DNA of 64,000 bases from UBA4644 sp900555855 (GCA_052289195.1 DAWAJD010000003.1:28504-92503), one strand, 5' to 3'. Numbered from the stretch's first letter, positions 16,544 to 24,135 are shown. Notes: generated from the sequence alone by a model not told the origin. Translations and numbers: made by a program.

Positions 16544-17854
16544 ATGAAAAAAGGAAATTTCAAGGCGCTGCTGCCCATCGGCGTCTTTCTGGCGATCTAT
16601 CTTGGCCTGGGCATCACCTTTGAGTATGTGCTCAAGATCTCCATGGGCTTTTACAACATTCCCATCATTGTGGCCTTTCTGGCAGCCATTCTTGTTGCCT
16701 GCCTGCAGAATCCCAGCCTGAGCTTTGATCAGAAAACGGAGATCATGGGCCGGGGCGTGGGCGATAAAAACATCATCATCATGGTCCTGATCTTCTTCAC
16801 CGCCGGCATCTTTTCTGCCATTGTTGGCCGCAGCGGCGCCCAGAGCGTGGCCTACTTCCTGCTGAGCATCGTGCCCGCCAAGCTGGCCGTGGCCATGATC
16901 TTTGTCATCGCCTGCTTTGTTTCCACCGCCATGGGCACCAGCGTCGGCACCATCACACTGATCGTTCCCATCGCCGTGGAGGTGGCGCTGGCCAGCGGCT
17001 ACAGCGTCCCCCTCTGCATCGGCACCGTTATGGGCGGCTCCATGTTTGGCGACAACCTCTCCTTTATCTCCGACACCACGATCGCTGCCTGCAACGGTCA
17101 GGGCTGTCAGATGAAGGATAAGTTCCGGGAGAACTTCTGGATCGCGCTGCCTGCCGCCCTGGCGACGCTGGGCGTTATTCTGCTCCTGACGCTGGGGCAG
17201 ACGCCTACGCTGGTTTTGGGCGATTATAATCTGTTGCAGGTCCTGCCCTATGTGCTGGTGCTTATCGGCGGCGTCATTGGCATCAATGTTTTTGTAGTGC
17301 TTATCGCAGGTATCGTCTCAGGCAGCATCATTTCACTGGCCACTGGTGCCCACGATTCCTTCTTTTCCCTGCTGGGCAGCGCCGATGATGGCATTACGGG
17401 GATGTATGAGACGGCCACCGTCGCCATTCTTGTGGCAGCCATGTGTGCTCTGATCCGGGAGTATGGCGGCTTCGACGCTCTGCTGGGCGCCATCAAGCGG
17501 ATCTTCCGGGGCAAAAAGGGCGGCCAACTGGGCATGGGCCTGCTGGTGGGCGCTATGGACATCGCCACCGCCAACAATACCGTGGCCATCGTCATGGCCA
17601 ACCCCATCGCCCGGGAAATGGCACAGGAATACGGCGTCTCGCCCAAAAAAACGGCGTCGATTCTGGATACCTTCTCCTGCATTTTCCAAGGCGTTATCCC
17701 CTACGGCGCGCAGATGCTGGTGGCCATCACCGGCGCAGCGTCTCTGGGCGAGACGGTCTCCGCCTTCGACATCATGCCCTATCTTTTCTATCCCTTCCTG
17801 CTGCTGATCAGCAGCCTGGTCTTTATCTTCCTGCTCCCGGAGAAAACGAAATAA
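16544..17854 (+). CDS. metT: NhaC-family Na+ antiporter-like transporter, predicted methionine carrier
   Basis: 436 residues with about 11-12 membrane helices and the NhaC/YuiF-type motifs GGSMFGDNLSFISDTTIAA and DIATANNTVAIVMANP. The start is MKKGNFKALLP at 16544 after GAGGAGG; an upstream ATG at 16499 lies in the terminator T-run. NhaC-superfamily proteins under methionine T-box or SAM riboswitch control have been predicted as methionine transporters (MetT), and the specifier here reads ATG. The symbol therefore rests on regulation, not on transport data. A tyrosine or other amino-acid carrier is possible if the specifier is misread. Confidence 0.75.
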   Translation: MKKGNFKALLPIGVFLAIYLGLGITFEYVLKISMGFYNIPIIVAFLAAILVACLQNPSLSFDQKTEIMGRGVGDKNIIIMVLIFFTAGIFSAIVGRSGAQSVAYFLLSIVPAKLAVAMIFVIACFVSTAMGTSVGTITLIVPIAVEVALASGYSVPLCIGTVMGGSMFGDNLSFISDTTIAACNGQGCQMKDKFRENFWIALPAALATLGVILLLTLGQTPTLVLGDYNLLQVLPYVLVLIGGVIGINVFVVLIAGIVSGSIISLATGAHDSFFSLLGSADDGITGMYETATVAILVAAMCALIREYGGFDALLGAIKRIFRGKKGGQLGMGLLVGAMDIATANNTVAIVMANPIAREMAQEYGVSPKKTASILDTFSCIFQGVIPYGAQMLVAITGAASLGETVSAFDIMPYLFYPFLLLISSLVFIFLLPEKTK

Positions 17855-17869
17855 GCGCAGAATATGGCA

Positions 17870-17907
17870 GCGCCGCCCGGCGGAATTGACCGGGCGGCGC
17901 TTTTTTG
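17870..17907. terminator. Terminator after the NhaC-family gene
   Basis: CGCCGCCCGG / CCGGGCGGCG stem with a 9-nt loop followed by CTTTTTTGCTTC. It also lies just past the convergent sigF gene. Confidence 0.9.
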
Positions 17908-17945
17908 CTTCTGCATGGGCCTTTTGCAATAAGGCGGTTCTTTTG

Positions 17946-18650
17946 TTATGCCAGCGTCTCCCGCAGGCGAGCCATGGCCCGTTTTTCCAGACGGCTCACC
18001 TGGACCTGGGTCACGCCCAGGATCCGGGCGGTGTTCTGCTGGGTCAGATCCCGCAGATAGCGCAGCAGGATCACCTGCCGCTGCAGCGGCTCCAGCGACG
18101 CCACCGCCTGCCGCACATCCAGCCGCTCTGCAAGGGCGGCCTCCGGGCTCTCCCCCGGCAAAAGCTCCAGAAGCGGCGCGCCGTCCTCCCGCACGGTCTC
18201 CTCCAGCGACTGACATTCCGAAGGGGCCTGCAGCGCCTCCAGCACCTCCTCCAGCGTCAGGCCCGTGGCCTGACAGAGCTGGCTCAGGCGCGGGCTTTCC
18301 CCCGTCTCCGCGCAAAGCGCCTGCTTTGCCCGCTGGACGGCGGCGGCGTGTTCCTTTACCGTGCGGCTCACCTTGATGGGGCCGTCGTCCCGCAGAAAAC
18401 GGCGCATCTCTCCGGCGATCTTGGGGACGGCATAGGTGGAAAACTCCACCGGACGGGTCAGGTCAAAATCCCGGATGGCCTTGATCAGCCCGATGCAGCC
18501 CAGCTGAAACAGATCCTCCGGCTCGCCCCGGCCGGCAAACCGCCGGACGATGCTGTGGACCAGCGGCAGATTGCTCCGGGTCAGCCGGTCCAGCGCTGCC
18601 GGGTCTCCCTGCTGGGCCAGGGCGATCTGCCGGCGCAGCTCCTCCCTCAC
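17946..18650 (-). CDS. sigF: Forespore sigma factor F
   Basis: 234 residues with sigma regions 2 (DLFQLGCIGLIKAIRDFDLTRPVEFSTYAVPKIAGEMRRFLRD), 3 and 4 (LTQQNTARILGVTQVQVSRLEKRA). The signature FSTYAVPKIAGE...RDDGPIKVSR is that of the sporulation SigF/SigG group. Its start overlaps the spoIIAB stop by 4 bp (ATGA), the standard spoIIA operon arrangement. SpoIIAB holds SigF inactive until SpoIIAA is dephosphorylated in the forespore. Confidence 0.95.
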   Translation of the reverse strand: MREELRRQIALAQQGDPAALDRLTRSNLPLVHSIVRRFAGRGEPEDLFQLGCIGLIKAIRDFDLTRPVEFSTYAVPKIAGEMRRFLRDDGPIKVSRTVKEHAAAVQRAKQALCAETGESPRLSQLCQATGLTLEEVLEALQAPSECQSLEETVREDGAPLLELLPGESPEAALAERLDVRQAVASLEPLQRQVILLRYLRDLTQQNTARILGVTQVQVSRLEKRAMARLRETLA

Positions 18651-19090
18651 GCCTGCTTCCGGGGCTCCAGCGTCTTGCGCAGGGTGACGGCCGTGCCCTT
18701 TCCCGGCTGGGAGCGGACGGTGAGCCTGTCCATAAAGCTCTCCATGATGGTAAAGCCCATGCCGGAGCGGTCTGTCCCGCCGGTGGTGAACAGCGGCTCC
18801 CGGGCCTGCGCCACATCGGCGATGCCGCAGCCCTTGTCCCGGATGACGATCTCCACTGCCGCCGGCGCAAACAGCCGCACCCGCATGGTGATCATGCCCA
18901 GGGTATCCCGGTAGCCGTGGACGATGGCGTTGGTGACGGCCTCCGAGACCGCCGTTTTGATATCATAGACCTGCTCCACCGTAGGGTCCAGCTGGGCCAC
19001 GAAGGCCGCCGCGGCCGCCCGGGCAAAGGCCTCGTTGGCGCTGCGGCTGACGAAGCGCAGGGTCATTTCATTGATCATCTGCTGTTTCAT
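18647..19090 (-). CDS. spoIIAB: Anti-sigma F factor / kinase
   Basis: 147 residues with the GHKL (Bergerat) ATPase boxes: N-box EAVTNAIVHGY, G1 RDKGCGIADV, and G2-like GGTDRSGMGFTIM. It binds SigF and phosphorylates SpoIIAA. GGGAGG precedes the ATG. Upstream is the tail of a STAS protein, then an assembly gap, then the head of a second spoIIAB-like gene; this copy is complete and directly coupled to sigF. Confidence 0.95.
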   Translation of the reverse strand: MKQQMINEMTLRFVSRSANEAFARAAAAAFVAQLDPTVEQVYDIKTAVSEAVTNAIVHGYRDTLGMITMRVRLFAPAAVEIVIRDKGCGIADVAQAREPLFTTGGTDRSGMGFTIMESFMDRLTVRSQPGKGTAVTLRKTLEPRKQA

Positions 19091-19105
19091 GGCGTTTTTC
19101 CTCCC

Positions 19106-19225
19106 TTATTCCAGATCCACCAGCCGCTGGATGCCTGCGGCGGTGAGCACGCGTTTGGCCTGGGGCGGCGTTCCCCGAACGGCAAAGCGGCAGCCGCAAG
19201 CCCGGCATTTCCGGGCGGTCTGAAG
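19106..19225 (-). pseudogene. C-terminal fragment of a SpoIIAA-like STAS protein, cut by an assembly gap
   Basis: The 39 residues before the stop (FAVRGTPPQAKRVLTAAGIQ and flanks) read as the end of a STAS anti-anti-sigma domain: strand, helix, strand, ending VDLE. It differs clearly from the C-terminus of the complete spoIIAA at 19411-19716. It stops 15 bp before the spoIIAB start, as expected for an operon partner. The 5' part lies in the 10-N gap or is lost. Confidence 0.65.
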
Positions 19226-19235
19226 NNNNNNNNNN
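19226..19235. other. 10-N assembly gap inside the spoIIA region
   Basis: A run of ten N. The flanks are non-equivalent: a spoIIAB head on one side and a spoIIAA-like tail on the other, so at least ~450 bp is missing or two different genomes were joined. Confidence 0.95.
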
Positions 19236-19394
19236 GTTGGTCACCGCCTCGCTGACGGCGGTCTTGATGTCCCCCAGCTCATCCAGTGTGGGGTCCAGTT
19301 GGGCGGCAAAGCCTGCCGCCGCCACCCGCGCAAACCCCTCGTTGCTGCTGCGGCTCAGGAATTCCAGTGTCACGTAGTTTTCAGCTCGTGTCAT
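19236..19394 (-). pseudogene. N-terminal fragment of a second SpoIIAB-like protein, cut by the gap
   Basis: The 53 residues beginning MTRAENYVTLEFLSRSSNEG match the first third of SpoIIAB (LDPTLDELGDIKTAVSEAVTN) and stop at the N-box Asn where the N run begins. It resembles, but is not identical to, the complete spoIIAB at 18647. It follows spoIIAA by 16 bp with a GAGGGAG site. Either a tandem spoIIAA-spoIIAB duplication or a scaffold chimera. Confidence 0.7.
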
Positions 19395-19410
19395 ATTATG
19401 TACTCCCTCC

Positions 19411-19716
19411 TCAAACGATCGTCACCATGCGTCCGACGCCCGACGCTTCGAACACCTTTCTTGGCTGCTGCGCCACATGATACAGCGTTACGGCGCCGCC
19501 CAGCTCCCGCATCCGCTGCCAACCCCGCAGCGCCACGGCGATGCCGGAGCTGTCCATAAAATCCAGGCCGGAAAGCTCCAGCAGAAAGCCGCCGGGCAGC
19601 AGGTCCTCCACCAGCCCGGCCAGCCGCGCCATGCCCTGGATGGCTTCGTGGTGCCCCAGCTCACCGAACAGCCGCACGGTGAGCACGCCCTCCCGCAGGG
19701 CGTATTGCATATCCAT
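19411..19716 (-). CDS. spoIIAA: Anti-sigma F factor antagonist (STAS domain)
   Basis: 101 residues. STAS fold with the LDFMDSSGIAVALRGW segment; the Ser of DSSG is the residue that SpoIIAB phosphorylates. It heads the minus-strand spoIIAA-spoIIAB-sigF series. A GGGGG site precedes the ATG. Because a second STAS tail lies nearer to sigF, it is unclear which copy partners the complete SpoIIAB. Confidence 0.9.
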   Translation of the reverse strand: MDMQYALREGVLTVRLFGELGHHEAIQGMARLAGLVEDLLPGGFLLELSGLDFMDSSGIAVALRGWQRMRELGGAVTLYHVAQQPRKVFEASGVGRMVTIV

Positions 19717-19752
19717 AGGTGATCCCCCTTCTGGTTTCAGATCAAAAAAATC

Positions 19753-19783
19753 AAGGCTGCGGACAAAGCCTGTCCGCAGCCTA
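19753..19783 (-). terminator. Terminator after the ECF S-component gene
   Basis: Minus strand: AGGCTGCGGACA / TGTCCGCAGCCT stem followed by TGATTTTTTTG. It isolates spoIIA from the upstream gene. Confidence 0.8.
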
Positions 19784-19848
19784 TTTTACCGGAAACGCCG
19801 GAGATATTCTGTCGCTTTTCGGCGCTTTTCTTCCCGCAGCCGGAAAAC

Positions 19849-20373
19849 TTATTTCTGTGCCTTCTTCAACAGCGGCACCACCACCAGCCCCAGCGCGCCG
19901 CCGATGAGCGCCGTGATCAGCTGGGGCCAGGAGAACATGGTGGTGAAGGTCTGCACCTGCTTTTCCGCCAGCGTCAGCACCCGGCAGAGCAGCTGCACCA
20001 CCAGCAGATAGAGCGTCAGGAATTTGACGGCGGAAGCCGCCGCCAGACCGCCCAGCCGCACCGGCAGGCCCGCGCTCTCCTTTTTGCGCAGCAGCAGGGA
20101 AAGCACCAGCACATAGACCAGATTGCCTACGGCGATGGCGGGGACGATGGCCAGCAGCTTGGGCCCCACGCCCAGCAGAAAGGCCAGGAAGGGCGAGGCC
20201 GCCGCCAGCACCAGGCTGCCCCCCAGCGGCAGCATCAGCGCGCCCACTGCCAAAACGCAGTTGACGCAGGAGCCGGTAACGATCTGCCCCGCCGCCTTGG
20301 TGACGGTCTGCAGGATCACCAGCAGCGCCAGCAGCACGGCCGTCCGGGTAATGGTTTTCGTTGTCTGATTCAT
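19849..20373 (-). CDS. Putative ECF transporter S-component
   Basis: 174 residues, almost all membrane helix (about 5-6). The segment TAVLLALLVILQTVTKAAG followed by GSCVNCVLAVGALMLPLGGS and FLAFLLGVGPK is typical of small substrate-binding (S) subunits of energy-coupling-factor transporters. The start at 20373 has AGAAGGAGG; a longer upstream frame has no site. The ligand cannot be named. It is a single gene with its own promoter and terminator, so it would use shared EcfAA'T units, as group II ECF systems do. Confidence 0.65.
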   Translation of the reverse strand: MNQTTKTITRTAVLLALLVILQTVTKAAGQIVTGSCVNCVLAVGALMLPLGGSLVLAAASPFLAFLLGVGPKLLAIVPAIAVGNLVYVLVLSLLLRKKESAGLPVRLGGLAAASAVKFLTLYLLVVQLLCRVLTLAEKQVQTFTTMFSWPQLITALIGGALGLVVVPLLKKAQK

Positions 20374-20464
20374 ATTGGTTCCTCCTTCTGGGACCGAAGT
20401 CCGGGCATCTGTCACAGCCGCGCTTTTCACCAGAAAAGTCGCGGCAAAATTGTTCACATTTCTT

Positions 20465-20493
20465 ATTATACTCCCCAGATCGCCGTTTTGCAA
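20465..20493 (-). promoter_or_regulatory. Promoter of the ECF S-component gene
   Basis: Minus strand TTGCAA (20493-20488), 17 bp, TATAAT (20470-20465). The transcript would have an ~85-nt leader with two hairpins (CCGCG...CGCGG and CCGGACTTCGGTCC); I do not recognise a riboswitch class. Confidence 0.75.
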
Positions 20494-20567
20494 TCTTTTC
20501 TCTATTCTTCAAACAAAAACGGAAATCAGCGCAATTTTCTATAAAAGCATCGCATATTTTTTGAATT

Positions 20568-20595
20568 CCAGCCGTTTTTCCGGAAAAACGGCTGG
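20568..20595. repeat. Perfect 28-bp palindrome downstream of khpA
   Basis: CCAGCCGTTTTTCC followed directly by its reverse complement. No clear T-tract on either side. It lies in a ~340-bp stretch (20374-20713) that otherwise holds the ECF-S promoter and leader and the khpA terminator. Possibly a terminator or protein-binding site. Confidence 0.7.
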
Positions 20596-20632
20596 CAAAA
20601 AGTTAGTCTTTTCTTCCTTTTTATGCAGAAAC

Positions 20633-20660
20633 GCGGCAGGAAAGCTCTCGCTCCTGCCGC
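20633..20660 (-). terminator. Terminator of the ylxM-ffh-rpsP-khpA operon
   Basis: GCGGCAGGA / TCCTGCCGC stem, followed on the minus strand by GTTTCTGC. A second hairpin (GATCCCC ... GGGGATC) lies closer to khpA at ~20685-20706. Confidence 0.65.
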
Positions 20661-20713
20661 GCTGCTGAAAAGCCATATTATTTGGGATCCCCGGCCTTTC
20701 GGGGATCTTCCGT

Positions 20714-20959
20714 TCAATCCGAAATGACGACCGAAATGTGCTTGTCTTCCCGCAGGCCCATGGCCTTGATGAGGGTCCGGATCTCTTTTGCGATCCGGCC
20801 GTTGCGGCCAATGACGCGGCCCATATCCTCCGCCGCCACACTGAGCTGCAGGGTAATAGCGCTGCCGGATTCCTGGACCTCCACCCGGATCTCCTCCGGA
20901 TGTTCTACCAGGCTGCCGACAACATAGGTCAGCATCTCTTTGACGCCGGTAGTGTCCAT
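20714..20959 (-). CDS. khpA: KH-domain RNA-binding protein KhpA
   Basis: 81 residues with a single KH domain; the GRNG loop is in GRVIGRNGRIAKEIRTLIK. KhpA pairs with KhpB to bind RNA and influences cell division and elongation in Gram-positives. It follows rpsP by 3 bp. The usual neighbours rimM-trmD-rplS are not here, because the operon ends after khpA. Confidence 0.9.
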   Translation of the reverse strand: MDTTGVKEMLTYVVGSLVEHPEEIRVEVQESGSAITLQLSVAAEDMGRVIGRNGRIAKEIRTLIKAMGLREDKHISVVISD

Positions 20960-20962
20960 AGC

Positions 20963-21202
20963 TTACAGGACCCCAGCCTTTTTGAGCAGGATGCGGACGG
21001 TATCGGTGGGCTGTGCGCCATCGGCGATCCACTTCTTGGCGCTCTCGGCATTGACCGTGATCTCGGCAGGCTCCTTCAGGGGATTATAGGTGCCCAGCTC
21101 CTCGATGAAGCGGCCATCGCGGGGATAACGGGAATCCGCCACCACGATACGATAGAAAGGAGCCTTCTTGGCGCCCATTCTTCTCAGTCTGATTTTAACC
21201 AT
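20963..21202 (-). CDS. rpsP: 30S ribosomal protein S16
   Basis: 79 residues beginning MVKIRLRRMGAKKAPFYRIV, the invariant S16 start. An ATG six codons upstream is rejected because GGAGGTG lies between the two. Part of the ylxM-ffh-rpsP-khpA operon. Confidence 0.97.
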   Translation of the reverse strand: MVKIRLRRMGAKKAPFYRIVVADSRYPRDGRFIEELGTYNPLKEPAEITVNAESAKKWIADGAQPTDTVRILLKKAGVL

Positions 21203-21257
21203 ACTGCTTTTCACCTCCATAATGTTGTCGATCTATTTTGAGTTTTTACTCACAAAA

Positions 21258-22598
21258 TCAATAGGGGAACTTGAAGCCGCTGCGCTTCATCTTCTTTGCG
21301 GCGCCCGGGCCGGAGAAGCGCTTCATCATCTGCTGCATCTGGTCAAACTGCTTCAGCAGGCGGTTCACATCCTCGATCTTCAGGCCGCAGCCGGCGGCAA
21401 TGCGCTTTTTGCGGCTGTATTTGATGATATCCGGGTTATCCCGCTCCTTGGGCGTCATGGACTGGATGATGGCCTCCAGATGGGAAAAGGCCTTTTCGTC
21501 GATCTTTGCGTTGGCCAGCGCCTTCCGGTCCATGCCGGGGATCATGCCCATCAGATCCTGCATATTGCCCATGTTTTTCAGCTGCTTCAGCTGGTCCAGA
21601 AAATCCGTCAGGGTCATCTTGCCCTTGCGCATCTTGGCTTCCAGCTGGGCCGCCTGCTTTTCGTCAAAGGCGTCCTGCGCCTTTTCCACCAGCGTGAGCA
21701 CATCGCCCATGCCCAAAATGCGGGAAGCCATCCGGTCGGGGTAGAAGGGCTCGATGGCGTCCAGCTTTTCGCCCATGCCCACGAACTTGATGGGCTTGCC
21801 GGTGACGGCCCGGATGGAAAGCGCCGCGCCGCCGCGGGCATCGCCGTCCAGCTTGGTCATCAATACAGAATCAATGCCCAGCGCATCGTTGAAGGCTGAG
21901 GCCGCGTTGACGGCGTCCTGACCGGTCATGCCGTCTACCACCAGCATGATCTCGTGGGGCTTGACGGCGGCCTTGATATTCTTCAGCTCGTCCATCAGCA
22001 CCTCGTCGATGTGCAGACGGCCGGCGGTATCGATAAAGAGCATATCGTTGCCATGCTCCCGGGCGTGGGCAAAGGCGTTCTGCGCGATCTGCACCGGATC
22101 GCCCTGGCCCTCCTCATAGACCGGGATATTCAGCTGACCGCCCACCACCTTCAGCTGCTGGATGGCGGCAGGACGGTAAACATCGCAGGCGCACAGCAAC
22201 GGACGGCGGCCTTCCTTCTTTTTGAAGTAGCCGGCTAGCTTGGCGATATTGGTGGTCTTACCGGCGCCCTGCAGGCCCACGAACATGATCACCGTGGGCG
22301 GACGGTTGGCCATATGGACCCTGCTCTGGCTGCCGCCCATCAGGGCGCACAGCTCGTCGTTGACGATCTTGACCACCTGCTGTGCCGGGGTCAGGCTCTC
22401 CAGAATGTCTGCGCCGATGGCCTTTTCCGTCACATCGCTGACGAACTTCCGGACGACCTTGAAGTTGACATCGGCCTCCAGCAGCGCGAGCTTGACCTCG
22501 CGCATGGCCTCCTTCACATCGTTTTCGCTGAGCCGGCCCTTAGAGCGCAGCTTTTTAAATACATGATTAAGTTTTTCGCTCAAGCCCTCAAACGCCAT
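21258..22598 (-). CDS. ffh: Signal recognition particle GTPase Ffh
   Basis: 446 residues. N domain (~1-90), G domain with GLQGAGKTTNIAKLA (P-loop), DVYRPAAIQQL, DTAGRLHID and TKLDGDARGG, then the methionine-rich M domain (~300-446) that binds 4.5S RNA and signal peptides (MGNMQDLMGMIPGM; SRKKRIAAGCG). It targets ribosomes making membrane proteins to FtsY. ylxM ends 13 bp upstream, the common Firmicutes arrangement. Confidence 0.98.
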   Translation of the reverse strand: MAFEGLSEKLNHVFKKLRSKGRLSENDVKEAMREVKLALLEADVNFKVVRKFVSDVTEKAIGADILESLTPAQQVVKIVNDELCALMGGSQSRVHMANRPPTVIMFVGLQGAGKTTNIAKLAGYFKKKEGRRPLLCACDVYRPAAIQQLKVVGGQLNIPVYEEGQGDPVQIAQNAFAHAREHGNDMLFIDTAGRLHIDEVLMDELKNIKAAVKPHEIMLVVDGMTGQDAVNAASAFNDALGIDSVLMTKLDGDARGGAALSIRAVTGKPIKFVGMGEKLDAIEPFYPDRMASRILGMGDVLTLVEKAQDAFDEKQAAQLEAKMRKGKMTLTDFLDQLKQLKNMGNMQDLMGMIPGMDRKALANAKIDEKAFSHLEAIIQSMTPKERDNPDIIKYSRKKRIAAGCGLKIEDVNRLLKQFDQMQQMMKRFSGPGAAKKMKRSGFKFPY

Positions 22599-22611
22599 GG
22601 CGGCTCCTTCC

Positions 22612-22971
22612 TCAGTTCATTTCTTCCGTCAGCTTCAGGATACGGTCTACATTTTTGGCGATCTCAAAGTTGCGCAGGCCGGCGTTCACTTGGGCGATAT
22701 ACGCGGCGGCCTGACGGATCTCCTCCAAGCGGCTCTCATAGCCGGAATATTTCTTCACCAGGCCCAGCTTGTCTTCCGTGTCCCGCAGGACGGTCTCCGC
22801 CCGGACGATCGCGTCCCGTACGCCCTGGCGGGAAATGCCGGCGTGCTCGGAGATCTCCGTCAGGGAAAGATCCTCATTATAATAAAGATCAAAAAGCTCC
22901 TTCTGCTTTTCCGTCAGCAGATCGCCGTAAAAATCAAACAGCATGGACATATGGAAGGTATCGCTTTTCAT
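22612..22971 (-). CDS. ylxM: YlxM/p13-like DNA-binding protein
   Basis: 119 residues; the HTH resembles sigma region 4 (LTEKQKELFDLYYNEDLSL ... ISEHAGISRQGVRDAIVRAE). UPF0122/YlxM is conserved directly upstream of ffh and has been linked to SRP function. A large palindrome overlaps its transcription start, which could be an operator. Confidence 0.92.
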   Translation of the reverse strand: MKSDTFHMSMLFDFYGDLLTEKQKELFDLYYNEDLSLTEISEHAGISRQGVRDAIVRAETVLRDTEDKLGLVKKYSGYESRLEEIRQAAAYIAQVNAGLRNFEIAKNVDRILKLTEEMN

Positions 22972-22987
22972 CTCTTTCCCTTCTTTC

Positions 22988-23009
22988 TGTAAAGTATATA
23001 TACTTTACA
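22988..23009. promoter_or_regulatory. Perfect 22-bp palindrome at the ylxM transcription start
   Basis: TGTAAAGTATA followed by its exact reverse complement. It lies 10-31 bp downstream of the -10, covering the start site. Looks like an operator for a dimeric repressor; regulator unknown. Confidence 0.75.
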
Positions 23010-23018
23010 CAATTACAT

Positions 23019-23047
23019 ATAATACCGTATGTTGGGCGACTTGTCAA
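23019..23047 (-). promoter_or_regulatory. ylxM-ffh operon promoter
   Basis: Minus strand TTGACA (23047-23042), 17 bp, TATTAT (23024-23019). Confidence 0.85.
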
Positions 23048-23117
23048 GATGAAAATCCCTGTTTCCGGCGATTTCCGCCAGAAAATCGTAAATTTTTTGC
23101 TCAGCAGCCCCTCCCAC

Positions 23118-23146
23118 TTGCATTTTTCCCCGGGCCGGACTAAACT
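23118..23146 (+). promoter_or_regulatory. Promoter of the coiled-coil membrane protein gene
   Basis: TTGCAT, 17 bp, TAAACT, about 40 bp before the TTG start. A small hairpin (GACAG ... CTGTC) follows. Confidence 0.5.
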
Positions 23147-23186
23147 GACAGATAGTAACCTGTCGAAAAGAAGGAAGGTCTCGCTG

Positions 23187-23726
23187 TTGGAACGCTTTTA
23201 CGATATTCTTTGCTGCCAGTCGCCCGGTCTGTTTCTGGCGGCGCTGGCGCTGCTGCTCCGCTTTTTTACCCTGCGGAAGACGCATAAGCTCCGGAGCGGC
23301 GCTGCCTTGGCCGGTGCAATGCTTTTTCTGGCCGGCGGCGTTGGACTATACTTTTACGGAATGTACCGCGAGCTGTTTACCATCCGGGACTTTTTCCGGC
23401 TCCGTCCCGCCGGATGGGCAGGGCTGGGCGTTGTGCTGGCGGTGATCCTGCTGCTGCTGTTCAATGGCATGAAAAACCGGGCTTCCCGGAAGAAGCTGGC
23501 CCGAGCGGAGGCCCAGGCCCAGCAGGATAAGCAGGCCGCGCTGGAGCAGGCCGTGGAACAGACCATGCGCCAGACCCGGGACTGCGTTCGCCAGGAGGAG
23601 CAGCAAAGGCGGCTGGATCAGGCCCGGCAGCAGGCCCGACAGGACGCCGATGCCGCGCTGGGGCAGGATGCACCCATCTCCCTGACGCTGGAGCCAGAGC
23701 AGCGCCCGGACAAATCGAAGAAGTAA
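23187..23726 (+). CDS. Small membrane protein with C-terminal coiled coil, unknown function
   Basis: About 179 residues starting from TTG at 23187, 8 bp after AAGGAAGG; no ATG is available in frame until residue 40. Three hydrophobic helices (~12-28, ~38-58, ~73-95) are followed by a Gln/Ala/Arg-rich coiled coil and a Pro-rich tail. I do not recognise the family. It is a single gene with its own promoter and terminator, divergent from ylxM. Confidence 0.65.
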   Translation: MERFYDILCCQSPGLFLAALALLLRFFTLRKTHKLRSGAALAGAMLFLAGGVGLYFYGMYRELFTIRDFFRLRPAGWAGLGVVLAVILLLLFNGMKNRASRKKLARAEAQAQQDKQAALEQAVEQTMRQTRDCVRQEEQQRRLDQARQQARQDADAALGQDAPISLTLEPEQRPDKSKK

Positions 23727-23733
23727 GCCTCTT

Positions 23734-23757
23734 CCCGGCCCTTGGCCGGGATTTTTC
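23734..23757 (+). terminator. Terminator of the coiled-coil membrane protein gene
   Basis: CCCGGCC / GGCCGGG stem with a 3-nt loop and an ATTTTTCTGTTTT tail. Confidence 0.85.
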
Positions 23758-23768
23758 TGTTTTCCCCC

Positions 23769-23809
23769 TTGACACACAGTACTATGTGATATATAGTATA
23801 CTGTGACAG
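23769..23809 (+). promoter_or_regulatory. padR promoter overlapping an inverted repeat
   Basis: TTGACA (23769-23774), 17 bp, TATAGT (23792-23797). CACAGTACTAT and ATAGTATACTGTG form an imperfect inverted repeat over the spacer and -10, a likely autoregulatory PadR operator. Confidence 0.7.
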
Positions 23810-23820
23810 GAGGTATTGAA

Positions 23821-24135
23821 ATGGATGCTCAGCTAAAGCGTGGAATTCTGGAGATCTGCGTTCTCAAGGCGCTGCATCGCCAGGATTCTTACGGTTATCA
23901 GATCATCAAGGATCTGGCCCCCTGGGTGACACTCTCGGAATCCACGCTCTATCCGATCCTGAAGCGCTGCGGCGCCGCCGGCTATGTGACGGAATACACC
24001 GTGGAGCACAGTAGCCGGCTCCGGAAATATTATCATCTGACGGACAAGGGCCGCGGGCGCATCGCGGATTTTCTGCAGGAATGGGACGAGGTCCTTCAGG
24101 CCTATCATTATATCAGAGGTGAAGATCATGAATAA
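23821..24135 (+). CDS. PadR family transcriptional regulator
   Basis: 104 residues, starting MDAQLKRGILEICVLKAL, with winged-helix motif YGYQIIKDL and the PadR signature SESTLYPILKRC. The start at 23821 follows CAGGAGG. It overlaps the next gene by 8 bp. PadR-DUF1700/DUF4097 pairs are common in Firmicutes and are thought to respond to envelope stress; the regulator probably represses its own operon. Confidence 0.92.
   Translation: MDAQLKRGILEICVLKALHRQDSYGYQIIKDLAPWVTLSESTLYPILKRCGAAGYVTEYTVEHSSRLRKYYHLTDKGRGRIADFLQEWDEVLQAYHYIRGEDHE

Noticed and set aside
19717..19850. SigH promoter for spoIIA
   Set aside because: No AGGA...GAAT arrangement could be found with the right spacing; a terminator occupies most of the region.
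22314..23186. 470-residue plus-strand frame covering ylxM and ffh in antisense
   Set aside because: Only the last ~179 codons are free of another gene, have a promoter and a TTG start with a good site.
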